Shown: positions 1 to 8,728 of the stretch, one piece after another | How the letters are laid out: each line of letters opens with the position of its first letter | Position numbering within the stretch: position 1 is the stretch's first letter | Origin: Emergencia sp. 1XD21-10 | GTDB lineage: Bacteria; Bacillota; Clostridia; Peptostreptococcales; Anaerovoracaceae | Length of the DNA: 64,000 nucleotides | Assembly: GCF_009936045.1 (NCBI RefSeq) | Contig: NZ_QWEQ01000007.1 | Location: forward strand, 1 to 64,000 | Direction: 5' to 3' | Notes under the pieces: generated by a model | Seen by the model: the letters and a program-made list of their open reading frames with translations, nothing else | Databases searched by the model: none | What the model was told of the DNA's origin: nothing | Position numbers and translations under genes: made by a program

Positions 1-44
1 TATCACCCTTTTCTTCTCCCGTCAAGTACCTTTTTCCCTTTTTT

Positions 45-1817
45 CTATTGTTCTTTTTTTCTGAATCCTTCAGCGCTCACTTCTTCCAATTCTCCGCACA
101 GTTTCTCCACTGCGGCAAAGTCGTCACGCTTAAAGGCTGCAGCGATGGTTGCTTCCAGCTCCTGCTTCCGTTTATCTGTTTCCAGGTAATTTCGGTCAAA
201 ATACTTATCATACACCATTTTACGAAAATTCTTCGTTCGCATGCGTCTGACAGTATTATCTTCTACTAAAAGCACATAATCCGCACATCCTGCTGCTAAA
301 TAAAAGTCATGACTGACCATGAGCACCGCTCCTCTGTATTCGGAAATCGCTTTTTCCAAGGCCATCTGCGCGTAAATATCCAGATGACTGGTCGGTTCGT
401 CGAGAATTAAAAGCTCTGCGTTTGAATTTGTGATGAGGGCAATCTGAAGCAAATTCTGTTCACCTCCAGAAAGCTGCCCTACTCTTTGATCCAGCAGCGC
501 TTCTTCCAGGCAAAACTTTGCAAGGTATCCACGCGCCCTTTCCTTTGTCTCAAAGCCATAATTCTGCAGAACCTGATATACAGTCTTGCTTTCATCGTGT
601 AATACGCCTTGTAGCTGTGACAGATACGCATACTTTGTGTTCTCGTCTATATAAATGGAAGGATTATCATTTTCCAAAATGTCACGGATTAAAGTAGTCT
701 TACCTGTGCCGTTTGCGCCAACAATCGTCACCTTTTCCCCTGCAAACAGTTGAAAATTCACATTCTGCAGCAAGTCTTCATCAAACGCTGCCTCATAATC
801 TGCAACGTGAAGTACAGTTTTCTTTGTTTCAGTTCCAGACTCAGCAGCCGAAACCTCCGGCAGCACGATTTCCGGCTCACGAATTTCAATAAAGGGAGCC
901 TTAATCTGCCTTGTGCGCAGACGATCAAGCTGAGACTGTTTTGCATTGACAGACCTTCCGATGACCGGATTCACCATATCCGTTGCTCTTTTGCGAAGGA
1001 TTTGAACCATCTGTTCTGTACGTTCAATTTCCTCCTGCTCCGCTGCATTTTGCATCCTCAGTTTCAACTTTTCTCTAAAAATAGAACAGCGGTATTCCGT
1101 GTAATTGCCGTCAAATTCCTGCAAATCTGCATTCTCCAAATGCAGGATTTTGTTAAAGCAGTGATTGAGCAGATATCTGCTGTGAGTCACCACCAGCAAA
1201 GTTCCTTTATACTCGTTGATTAACTGACAGAGACTGCTCAGGTTGGCAAAATCCAAGAATGCATCGGGTTCATCCAAAATCAGCAAATCCGGTGCAAGAA
1301 GCATTTCTCTCATAATCTGCAGAACCTTGTATTCACCACCGCTAATCTTAGACAGCTTTGTTTCTGCGAGACCACTCATATGTGCGATGTACAGCTGTTT
1401 GCGGATATTGCTTTCATAATGGTCCCCGTCCATGGCTTCATTTATGTCAAGAAGCTGCTGATATTTTTCCAGTGCCGCCTCCATATCCTCCGCTTTCGCC
1501 ATTTCTTCGCAAACTCCAGCGATGTCTTTCTGGATTTTTAAAAATCTTTCACTGAGATATTCAAAAACAGTACAATCCTGTAATTTATCTTTTGCATTGA
1601 ACTGGCTAGCATATCCAATTCTGTAATCTTCTGATCTGTATATTTTTCCGTCGTAAAGATATTCGTCAGGTTGTATCAGCATATCGACCAGAGTTGATTT
1701 GCCGCTTCCGTTGCTTCCGATTAAAGCGCAGTGTTGCCCTATTTCTAAAGAAAACGAAATATCGTGATATAAATCTTTTGCAGGAAAACCGTAAGATAGT
1801 TTTTCTACTCGAATCAT
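45..1817 (-). CDS. ABC-F family ATP-binding protein (two ABC domains)
   Basis: Cytosolic protein with two ABC ATPase domains in one 590-residue chain and no membrane segment, which is the ABC-F layout. Walker A motifs are GSNGSGKST near residue 34 and GANGTGKTT near 366. The signature motifs are ISGGEYKVLQI near 156 and LSGGEQNLLQI near 447, each followed by LLILDEP. A charged linker of about 80 residues (240-320) separates the two halves, as in ribosome-acting ABC-F proteins. Family members act on the ribosome (translation factors of the Uup/EttA type or antibiotic-resistance proteins of the Vga/Msr/Lsa type). I cannot tell which applies here. The start follows a GAGGAT ribosome site. It lies 26 bp downstream of the U32 gene on the same strand, so the two may be co-transcribed. 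Confidence 0.85.
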   Translation of the reverse strand: MIRVEKLSYGFPAKDLYHDISFSLEIGQHCALIGSNGSGKSTLVDMLIQPDEYLYDGKIYRSEDYRIGYASQFNAKDKLQDCTVFEYLSERFLKIQKDIAGVCEEMAKAEDMEAALEKYQQLLDINEAMDGDHYESNIRKQLYIAHMSGLAETKLSKISGGEYKVLQIMREMLLAPDLLILDEPDAFLDFANLSSLCQLINEYKGTLLVVTHSRYLLNHCFNKILHLENADLQEFDGNYTEYRCSIFREKLKLRMQNAAEQEEIERTEQMVQILRKRATDMVNPVIGRSVNAKQSQLDRLRTRQIKAPFIEIREPEIVLPEVSAAESGTETKKTVLHVADYEAAFDEDLLQNVNFQLFAGEKVTIVGANGTGKTTLIRDILENDNPSIYIDENTKYAYLSQLQGVLHDESKTVYQVLQNYGFETKERARGYLAKFCLEEALLDQRVGQLSGGEQNLLQIALITNSNAELLILDEPTSHLDIYAQMALEKAISEYRGAVLMVSHDFYLAAGCADYVLLVEDNTVRRMRTKNFRKMVYDKYFDRNYLETDKRKQELEATIAAAFKRDDFAAVEKLCGELEEVSAEGFRKKEQ

Positions 1818-1843
1818 TCTTTTTATCCTCGTTTCTACTATTG

Positions 1844-4096
1844 CTAGATAATTTCTTTATTAAAGTGTCCCCTGGTATCTGTTTCCTGATTGAAAAGAGG
1901 TTTGTTAGCTGTAGCATTTGCGCTGTTCAGCTTTTGCTGCGCTGCTTTAACTACTTTGACTACCTCGTCTTTTGATTCAATGGTGAAGTTCAGTCTAAAA
2001 GCCTCAATACCTCTAATGGACGGTATTTCATCTAGAAGATTCAGTATCTTGCCGTTCAAAATCGTGGTTGTGCAGTCACCATGGGAAAGAATCGGAAAGG
2101 TACCGTATTCATCTTTCATCTCGTAGGTCTTTGCTCTGCAGTTACCACACTGATTCATTTTTTTCATAGGACAATACTTTGTGAACATCAACGGTGCACG
2201 TCCGTATACCACCATTTCCAAAGCTGGATAGCCATCATTTTTTGCATAGTATGCGTCAATTAGATCACCAATCTGCTTTTTGTTCAACTCATAGGACAAA
2301 GTTACTCGCTTTGCGCCCAGTCGAAAAAGCTCGTAGCAGCTATCTGCATTGACTACATTTAGAGAATAGTCGGTGACAAATGGATTGCGGTCTCTGTAAT
2401 AATAGATTCCGCCGTATCCGCCGATCAAAAGTTCCCCTTCTTTTTCTTCATAAGTAATTTGATTTCTTCGAATAACATTGTCAAAATAGATTTCCTTTAT
2501 GCCGCACTTTACGCAGGCGTCATACTGCGCTTTTGTCGTAACGGAAACAGTAAGATACGGATTCTTCTGTGCGAAAGAGATTTTCTTTTTCGCCTCGGGA
2601 ATTTTCGTACGTCGTGCTTTGCCTGTAATCTTTGCGTCGTATAAGGCCTGGACGATTGTGCGTCTGGCGCTGTTGAGCATTTTCACCGGAATAAAAGCGT
2701 TGTACTCTTCAAATTCCACATCACCAAGGGAAAAGACTGTGTCTTTCAGTTTAGAAAGCTGTTTCACAACTTGCTCTCTAGTGGTCGGATTATTCATCGC
2801 CTCTTCCAAAATTTCTCCGCTTTCATACAAGTAGCTGCATCCCAGCCCTTCTGCGTCAATGACCAGATTTGCACCGGGATAAGCGTAAACTTTCATATGT
2901 AGCGGAAATCGTCTGAATTCGTCTTGTAAACCGTTTCCCAGCTCATTATAAAACAGGTAGTCTTTCGTCTTATAGATTACGTCTCCTATGGATAGCTTTT
3001 CTTTTATTTTGATATAGCAAACATCTTCAGCTTTGTTAATCAGCATTCCCTCTCTGTCGTACAGTTTTACAACGGACAGATTAACGTCTTCGCCTCCAGC
3101 ATCGATTCTGATGATATCGTTCTGATTTAATACCTTATCCAGGGTGATTTCATACATGCCTTTGTAAAATCCTGTAATTCTGCCAATCTCGTAACCGAAG
3201 TTGTTCGGTCTTTGAATATTGGACAAGTCTTTCGGGTCCTCGTGAAACAGATACCCTTTTGTAAAGGTTCTATTGAAAGTTTTTTTCAAATCTTCCTTGT
3301 CACTTACTGTCACCTTGCCATCCAGTGCGGCTCTGTATTTTGAAACGACGTTTGCCACATAGGCAGGCTCTTTCATACGCCCCTCGATTTTCAGAGAGTC
3401 GATTTCCTTAAGTTCCTCTATATAGTCGATGGTATTTAAGTCCTTGGTCGATAACAGGTAGTTTTTTCCAAAAGACTCGCCTGTGGTCCTGTCAATTAGT
3501 TCATAAGGTTTGCGGCAGGATCCAACACATCTGCCCCGATTTCCACTCCGATATCCGATGAGACCGGACATAAGACAATTTCCTGAGTAAGATACACACA
3601 GAGCGCCGTGGACAAAGATTTCCAGAGGTATCTTCGCAGTCCGTTTGATTTCTTTCACCTTTTCAATTTCGACTTCTCGCGACAGAACAACTCTTTTAGC
3701 ACCCAATTCTTTGAAAAGTAAAGTGCCTTCAAGGTCATCAATGCCCATCTGGGTCGAGCAGTGTACTTCCATATCCTCAAAATGGTTGACAGCATAGTCA
3801 AAAACCGCTAAATCCTGCACGATGACACCATCTACGCCAATCTCATTCAGCAGCTGAAGCTGCTTCTTCATGTCGTCAATCTCATCTTCAAATACAATCG
3901 TATTCATGGTTACATATATTTTTACATTTCTGAGATGCGCATAAGCAACCGCTTCTTTTAATAATTCCGTATCAAAGTTGGACGAATAAGCGCGGGCGCC
4001 GAATTTCCGCATCCCCAAATAGACTGCGTCGCAGCCGTTTGCAATCGCAGCCTTTAACGCTTCCATGTTTCCCGCCGGAGCTAATAGTTCAGTCAT
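1844..4096 (-). CDS. U32 family peptidase / RlhA-like 23S rRNA C-hydroxylase family
   Basis: A 750-residue member of the U32 (collagenase-like) family. It starts MTELLAPAGNMEALKAA, typical of the N-terminal TIM-barrel. The Cys-rich family signature (CVSYSGNCLMSG, GNRGRCVGSCRKPYE) falls around residues 165-200. A long C-terminal extension with another Cys cluster (KYCPMKKMNQCGNC) matches the DUF3656/RlhA-type architecture. E. coli RlhA makes 5-hydroxycytidine in 23S rRNA and other U32 proteins (TrhP/TrhO pathway) modify tRNA, so RNA modification is more likely than proteolysis. This is family knowledge, not shown here. It heads a pair with the ABC-F gene. Confidence 0.83.
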   Translation of the reverse strand: MTELLAPAGNMEALKAAIANGCDAVYLGMRKFGARAYSSNFDTELLKEAVAYAHLRNVKIYVTMNTIVFEDEIDDMKKQLQLLNEIGVDGVIVQDLAVFDYAVNHFEDMEVHCSTQMGIDDLEGTLLFKELGAKRVVLSREVEIEKVKEIKRTAKIPLEIFVHGALCVSYSGNCLMSGLIGYRSGNRGRCVGSCRKPYELIDRTTGESFGKNYLLSTKDLNTIDYIEELKEIDSLKIEGRMKEPAYVANVVSKYRAALDGKVTVSDKEDLKKTFNRTFTKGYLFHEDPKDLSNIQRPNNFGYEIGRITGFYKGMYEITLDKVLNQNDIIRIDAGGEDVNLSVVKLYDREGMLINKAEDVCYIKIKEKLSIGDVIYKTKDYLFYNELGNGLQDEFRRFPLHMKVYAYPGANLVIDAEGLGCSYLYESGEILEEAMNNPTTREQVVKQLSKLKDTVFSLGDVEFEEYNAFIPVKMLNSARRTIVQALYDAKITGKARRTKIPEAKKKISFAQKNPYLTVSVTTKAQYDACVKCGIKEIYFDNVIRRNQITYEEKEGELLIGGYGGIYYYRDRNPFVTDYSLNVVNADSCYELFRLGAKRVTLSYELNKKQIGDLIDAYYAKNDGYPALEMVVYGRAPLMFTKYCPMKKMNQCGNCRAKTYEMKDEYGTFPILSHGDCTTTILNGKILNLLDEIPSIRGIEAFRLNFTIESKDEVVKVVKAAQQKLNSANATANKPLFNQETDTRGHFNKEII

Positions 4097-4375
4097 TGGT
4101 TCCTCCCGTCTGGTTTAGTAGTTATCGCCTCCGCCATGCATTATACGGCATCGCCTGCCAAAATGCAAGAAAAATAGCACTTTCAGCTGTCTTTTCAGCT
4201 TCAAATACTCTGTCGTTTTCTTTTAGATATCACACGGTTCAAAATGCAAATTTACAGCACTCAAATTCGTTGAACGAATAAAACCTGACCGCATCTCCAT
4301 GTTTCACCAGTTCTGTTGCAACTGGCAGCATGGGATTGGGTTTACCATGTGCAGGGATACAAAAGGCTATTTTCT

Positions 4376-4588
4376 TCAATCACCGCCCTTTTCTCCATAT
4401 GCTATACCGAACAATTCGGCAAATGCTCCTTTCGGAGGTATCGCAATCCCACACTCAATATCGCAAAGCAGGAGGAGCGTATCTCCCGGCTTAATCCCCA
4501 AAATATCACGAGCCTGTTTCGGTATTACAATCTGTTCCTTTTCACCGGCACTGGCTGTTCATACATATTTTCCTTCAGGTGCTTTCAT
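4376..4588 (-). pseudogene. decayed AbrB/MazE/SpoVT-fold DNA-binding protein
   Basis: Read on the minus strand from ATG at 4588, a 70-codon frame gives MKAPEGKYV, then a TGA at codon 10 (4559-4561), then TASAGEKEQIVIPKQARDIF and GIKPGDTLLLL, ending with a TGA at 4376-4378. The second part is a clear swapped-hairpin AbrB DNA-binding domain (family core GQIVIPK..R..FGI.PGD). Beyond the nonsense codon, two further residues depart from the family norm (Glu for the Gly before QIVIP, Cys in LLLLCD), as expected for a gene no longer under selection. Such short regulators usually precede a small ABC transporter. I see none here, so the rest of the unit seems lost. Translation from an internal start cannot be excluded. 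Confidence 0.68.
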
Positions 4589-4784
4589 TTTCTTCTATCT
4601 CATAAGTATAATTTATATAACTAGACATACTTCTTTTTTACCAAAATGACAATAGAACCACGAAAACGTCTATTTTATATGGGGCTGTATTTTCTGTGCA
4701 CTCACGGAAAAAAATTCGCAGGTTTATTAATATTTCACCTGTTATTTTGGGTCGCTCATTTTCTTAGTGTCAAAATAGAATTAC

Positions 4785-4820
4785 AAAAGGCGGAAAATAC
4801 AACCGCATTCCCCGCCTTTT
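4785..4820 (-). terminator. Rho-independent terminator after the nitrilase gene
   Basis: Inverted repeat AAAAGGCGG / CCGCCTTTT with an 18-base loop, about 40 bp downstream of the nitrilase stop. On the minus strand the stem is followed by TTTTG, so termination of the nitrilase transcript is the natural reading. Confidence 0.55.
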
Positions 4821-4862
4821 TCCAAGACATTTATTAATAGAAAGCTTCTGATAAACCAGAAG

Positions 4863-5783
4863 TTATTGCTCATTGACAAGCAGCTTCAGTACATCCGGCC
4901 TTGCGTAGTGGCCCACCGCGTCATGCTCCATCTTGCACGCAGCAGGCAAATCCATATCAAGCTCCGCGTAGATAATCGTTTCCTCATTCCAAACAGGCTC
5001 TGTCACATAATGCCCATAGGGATCAATGATACAGCTGCCCCCACTGCAGACCATTTCCGGCAGCTGAAGAACCGCTTTGTTCTCATTGAGGTCAGAAGGA
5101 TAGGAGGAACGTCTAACAATCATATCCGCATTGATAAAGTAGCATTTGCCCTCAATCGCGATATGTTGAATCGTAGCCTGCCACTCCGGATTGTCGTTCG
5201 TATTCGGCGAAATATAGATGGTGATTCCTTTTTGATAAAGTGCTACCCTGGCAAGAGGCATATAGCTCTCCCAGCAAATCAGGCTGCCAATCGGCCCCCA
5301 CGACGTTTCTGTCACCGGAAAATAATCCTTGTTTGCGTCACCCCAGACAGTCCGTTCTGATCCGGTCGGTTTCAACTTGCGATGCACCTTATAGGTCCCA
5401 TCCGGCTCGAAAATGACATTGCTGTTATAAAGCGTCCCGTTGACCGCATCCCGCTCAGAAAAGCCAAGACTAATATAGGCACCTGTCTTCTTCGCTCTGT
5501 CGGCAAGTTCTCTGAATTCCTCAGCCCCGGCAACAACAGAAGCATCATAATACCGTTTCCAATCCTTTCGGCCTTCCTCAGTTCGCTTGCCCATGCTAAA
5601 ACCAAAGTTCATTCCAATCGGGTAGCCGGGAATGAAAAGCTCAGGAAAAACGATTAGGTCTGGATTTTGGGATGCCGCTTCGTCGATATATCGAAGTGTC
5701 TTTTCCAGAGATGCTTTTTTATCAAACAAAACAGGCTCTGCCTGTACCAATGCAATTTTGCAGATTTTTTTGATGTCTTTCAC
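4863..5783 (-). CDS. nitrilase / carbon-nitrogen hydrolase
   Basis: Cytosolic enzyme of the CN-hydrolase superfamily, 306 residues from the chosen GTG start. The Glu-Lys-Cys triad is visible: Glu48 in FPELFIPGYP, Lys136 in HRKLKPT and Cys170 in LICWESYMPL. The C-W-E-x-Y-M-P-L context around the cysteine is typical of true nitrilases (branch 1, nitrile to acid plus ammonia) rather than amidases or N-carbamoylases, though substrate cannot be read from sequence. I chose the GTG at 5783 because AAGGAGAG sits 8 bases before it. A longer in-frame reading to 5873 would run through the strong hairpin at 5858-5887. It is a single-gene unit between the guaA terminator and its own terminator. Confidence 0.85.
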   Translation of the reverse strand: MKDIKKICKIALVQAEPVLFDKKASLEKTLRYIDEAASQNPDLIVFPELFIPGYPIGMNFGFSMGKRTEEGRKDWKRYYDASVVAGAEEFRELADRAKKTGAYISLGFSERDAVNGTLYNSNVIFEPDGTYKVHRKLKPTGSERTVWGDANKDYFPVTETSWGPIGSLICWESYMPLARVALYQKGITIYISPNTNDNPEWQATIQHIAIEGKCYFINADMIVRRSSYPSDLNENKAVLQLPEMVCSGGSCIIDPYGHYVTEPVWNEETIIYAELDMDLPAACKMEHDAVGHYARPDVLKLLVNEQ

Positions 5784-5857
5784 AGTGATTCTCTCCTTCA
5801 AATACCGATTTGTTTCTTTCATTATAACAGCAAACACTCCCGTCGACAAGCATAAAT

Positions 5858-5887
5858 CAGGCCGGCGCTCCAAGGAGCACCAGCCTG
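5858..5887 (-). terminator. 14-bp stem hairpin downstream of guaA
   Basis: Minus-strand hairpin with a 14-bp stem (CAGGCTGGTGCTCC pairing with GGAGCGCCGGCCTG, a few G-U pairs) and a 2-base loop, 41 bp after the GMP synthase stop. The T-tail is weak (ATTTAT). Probable terminator separating guaA from the nitrilase gene. Confidence 0.55.
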
Positions 5888-5928
5888 TCGTTTCCTTTCA
5901 TTTCAAGGAATGTAGGATTTTTTATGAT

Positions 5929-6909
5929 TTATTCCCACTCAATGGTGCCGCATGGCTTCGGTGTCAAATCATAGCACACTCGGTTTACCCCTTCAACCTC
6001 AGCCAAAATTCTATCAGTAATCTTGTGAAGCACCGGCCAGTCGATGTCTTCAATCGTTGCAGTCATCGCGTCCACAGTGTTGACCGCACGAATAATGACT
6101 GGATATTCGTAGCTTCTTGCGCCATCCTTTACGCCTACAGATTTAAAATCAGGCACCGCGGTAAAATACTGCCATACCTTGCCCTCAAGCCCATTTTTCG
6201 CAAACTCTTCACGAACGATTGCGTCAGACTCGCGAACCGCTTCAAGACGATCTCTTGTAATCGCGCCAAGACAGCGAACGCCAAGTCCAGGACCAGGAAA
6301 CGGCTGACGGAACACCATGTTGTCAGGCAGTCCCAGCGCTTTTCCTACCACTCTGACCTCGTCCTTAAAGAGAAGCTTCACCGGTTCAACCAGTTCAAAC
6401 TGCAGGTCTTCCGGAAGACCGCCAACATTGTGGTGCGCCTTAACGCCATCACTTTCTAAAATATCCGGATAAATTGTACCCTGTGCCAGGAATTCAATGC
6501 CGGACTGCTTGCGAGCCTCCTCTTCGAATACTCTGATAAACTCCGCGCCGATAATCTTACGCTTTCTCTCAGGTTCATCCACACCGGCAAGCTTGTCCAG
6601 AAAACGATCCACAGCATCTACGTAAATCAAATTCGCGTTCATCTGGTTTCTGAACACCTCTACTACCTGCTCTGGCTCGCCTTTGCGCAGAAGACCGTGA
6701 TTTACGTGCACGCAGACCAATTGGCTTCCGATTGCCTTAATCAAAAGCGCCGCTACGACAGAGGAGTCTACCCCGCCGGAAAGCGCCAGCAGTACCTTCT
6801 TATCCCCAACCTGTTTTCTCACTTCTTCCACCTGTTCGGAAATGAAAGCCTCTGCCAATGCGGCAGTTGTGATTCTTTCCATCGACTCAGGACGTACAAT
6901 TTTTTCCAT
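5929..6909 (-). CDS. guaA: GMP synthase, ATP-pyrophosphatase (C-terminal) subunit only
   Basis: Catalyses amination of XMP to GMP using ATP and ammonia in purine synthesis. The PP-loop LALSGGVDSS is at residues 41-50. The GuaA dimerisation domain follows, with FRQPFPGPGLGVR and the invariant end RVCYDLTPKPCGTIEWE. At 326 residues it lacks the roughly 190-residue glutamine amidotransferase domain that precedes this part in most bacterial GuaA proteins of about 510 residues. It therefore corresponds to the stand-alone subunit B of split GMP synthases, known best in archaea. No class I amidotransferase partner is visible in the window, so ammonia must come from a partner elsewhere or be used directly. 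An own ATG with RBS supports a genuine start. Confidence 0.92.
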   Translation of the reverse strand: MEKIVRPESMERITTAALAEAFISEQVEEVRKQVGDKKVLLALSGGVDSSVVAALLIKAIGSQLVCVHVNHGLLRKGEPEQVVEVFRNQMNANLIYVDAVDRFLDKLAGVDEPERKRKIIGAEFIRVFEEEARKQSGIEFLAQGTIYPDILESDGVKAHHNVGGLPEDLQFELVEPVKLLFKDEVRVVGKALGLPDNMVFRQPFPGPGLGVRCLGAITRDRLEAVRESDAIVREEFAKNGLEGKVWQYFTAVPDFKSVGVKDGARSYEYPVIIRAVNTVDAMTATIEDIDWPVLHKITDRILAEVEGVNRVCYDLTPKPCGTIEWE

Positions 6910-6967
6910 ATTTTTTCCTCCATATATTGTTAAAGAAAATAGCGTACAATATTTTTCATACCAAATA

Positions 6968-7876
6968 TTATAGCCTACCGTCTTCTCCCATGCAAGGAAA
7001 TTTTAGAATAATAAGCAGCTTATCACACACATATTCGGCCTCTATAGTACAATCCATTTTTTCCGTTAAAAGCTTTGCAATAGAAAGTCCCAGACCGCTG
7101 CTATTTCTGCCTGTCTCCACTGTATAGAACCGATCAAAAAGTCGCTCCACATCCAGTGATGTTAAATCCCTTGCTGTATTAGCAAAAATGATTACACCAC
7201 CTGCACTCATGGTTACCTCAAAATCTCCATCACTATATTTCAGTGCATTGCTGATGACATTACCGAAAATTCGATTCACCGCCGCTTTATCCAGATATCG
7301 TTCAACCGGCTCTGTGCATATATTGATTTTCGGCATAATACCTCTTTGCTGCATAGCGCCGTAATAGGAAAGTAGGCTTTCCTCCAGCACCCTGCGCAAG
7401 TCCAGCGTTTCCTCCGACAGTTCTTTCACCGAAGCAACTACCGAATAGCGAAAGAGTTCTTCCGTCAGTTGCTTCATCACTTCCACCCTGCTGGTAATCT
7501 GTGTCAGATAGCGTTCCGCCACCTCGTCTTTTTCTATATCCTCTAAAAGTTCCAGGTAACCGCAGATTGCCGTAAGCGGTGTTCTAAGATCATGAGAAAT
7601 ATTCGTGACTGCCTCCTTTAGCTCCGTATCCCCTTGCAAAAAATGCATACGTTGTTTGCGCAGCCTGCGCAGTTGGTCGTTGATTGCCGCCGCCAACTTT
7701 CGCATTGCGGGATCTTGATGTGACAGATGAATCAACGTGTTTGTATCCATTTCAAGACGCAGCGCGAATTCCCGCTGAATCTCCTCTGCCGCTCTTCTAA
7801 CTCCATAAAGCTTATAGCCAAGCACTACCACAGTGCAGCCTAAAACACCGATTATTCCCCATAAGAAAAATACCAT
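6968..7876 (-). CDS. sensor histidine kinase (single N-terminal membrane segment)
   Basis: Membrane histidine kinase of 302 residues. One hydrophobic segment (residues 2-22) is followed by about 60 residues of linker, the dimerisation/phosphoacceptor box NISHDLRTPLTA with His95, the N-box GNVISNALKYSDGD and the G-box SSGLGLSIAKLL. There is no extracytoplasmic sensor domain, so it probably senses through the membrane or through the adjacent ABC transporter. It is the last gene of the operon response regulator - ATPase - permease - kinase. The operator repeats upstream of the ATPase gene suggest it is induced by its own response regulator. Confidence 0.9.
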   Translation of the reverse strand: MVFFLWGIIGVLGCTVVVLGYKLYGVRRAAEEIQREFALRLEMDTNTLIHLSHQDPAMRKLAAAINDQLRRLRKQRMHFLQGDTELKEAVTNISHDLRTPLTAICGYLELLEDIEKDEVAERYLTQITSRVEVMKQLTEELFRYSVVASVKELSEETLDLRRVLEESLLSYYGAMQQRGIMPKINICTEPVERYLDKAAVNRIFGNVISNALKYSDGDFEVTMSAGGVIIFANTARDLTSLDVERLFDRFYTVETGRNSSGLGLSIAKLLTEKMDCTIEAEYVCDKLLIILKFPCMGEDGRL

Positions 7877-7900
7877 AAAACACGTCCTTTATCTTAGCCT

Positions 7901-8728
7901 CTATTTCAGTTCTTTTTTTCTGAACAGCGCAATACCCAAAGCCGTGACCGCAACCGATATAACCGCCGAGTAGCCAGCCAGCAACCATGGTTTATCATTT
8001 TCCATCGTGGATACCTGTATCTGCTGTCCGCCCGGCGTCGCATCCAATAAAAATGTATAGACATCCCGCGTAGTCCCGGAAATATATCTCGGGTTCGGTT
8101 CCGGCTCAGCATTTTGCAGCGTTCCCGTTTCATCCATGTAATAGCCTCCGTAAACCTCCGGTTCATCAAGCAACCCCTTTATATAAGAACCGGCAAAAAG
8201 CAGCAGCAGCGCCAAAAGAATGCAGGCTACCGCAGAGGCTGCTTTGTTGTGGCACAAAAGCACAACCAGCGTAAAAATTGCGGAAAAGCAGACGCTTAAC
8301 ATCAGAGCGCAGCCGGCAAAAATCACCATCGCCCAAACTGCCTCGCCAAAGCCGCCCAAAAGCACCGCGCCCAATCCAAGGTAGCAGACCATATGAATCA
8401 GGCAGAAAAACATCGAGGTAAGACTGCATACCACAAACGTCGACAGATAGATCTCCCACCGCTGGTGTCCTGCAATAATCTTATTTCGAAGCGTTCCGTC
8501 AGCGTATTCCGTTCCTGTAAAAATTGCACAAAATACGGCAATCACTATTCCAACAAGCGCCACGTACTGAAAAGCCCCGCTTTCCAGGGTAGCGTCCATT
8601 CCACTGTCCCGGACCTGTTTCTTCATAAAAGCGAAAAAAAATCCCAACATTGCCATAAAAGCCGCAATGCCCCAGAAGATTTTTGATTTTTTTAATCTCA
8701 TCAAATTTGCCAAAATTAAATTATTCAT
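7901..8728 (-). CDS. ABC-2 type transporter permease
   Basis: Integral membrane protein of 275 residues with about six hydrophobic segments (for example IFWGIAAFMAMLGFFFAFM near residue 18 and a C-terminal segment ending ALGIALFRKKELK). It fits small ABC-2 permeases that pair with the upstream ATPase, as in lantibiotic-immunity-type or bacitracin-type exporters. The ATG at 8728 follows GGGAGGTG and overlaps the ATPase stop by 8 bp, so the two are translationally coupled. A longer in-frame reading would only extend into the ATPase gene. The substrate is unknown. Neighbouring two-component genes suggest response to an envelope-active compound (inference). Confidence 0.85.
   Translation of the reverse strand: MNNLILANLMRLKKSKIFWGIAAFMAMLGFFFAFMKKQVRDSGMDATLESGAFQYVALVGIVIAVFCAIFTGTEYADGTLRNKIIAGHQRWEIYLSTFVVCSLTSMFFCLIHMVCYLGLGAVLLGGFGEAVWAMVIFAGCALMLSVCFSAIFTLVVLLCHNKAASAVACILLALLLLFAGSYIKGLLDEPEVYGGYYMDETGTLQNAEPEPNPRYISGTTRDVYTFLLDATPGGQQIQVSTMENDKPWLLAGYSAVISVAVTALGIALFRKKELK

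Noticed and set aside
4097-4375. Possible ABC transporter remnant downstream of the AbrB pseudogene
   Set aside because: No Walker or signature motif readable in any frame.
5784-5873. Extended N-terminus of the nitrilase
   Set aside because: It would be translated through the guaA terminator hairpin and lacks a ribosome site, whereas the GTG at 5783 has a strong one.
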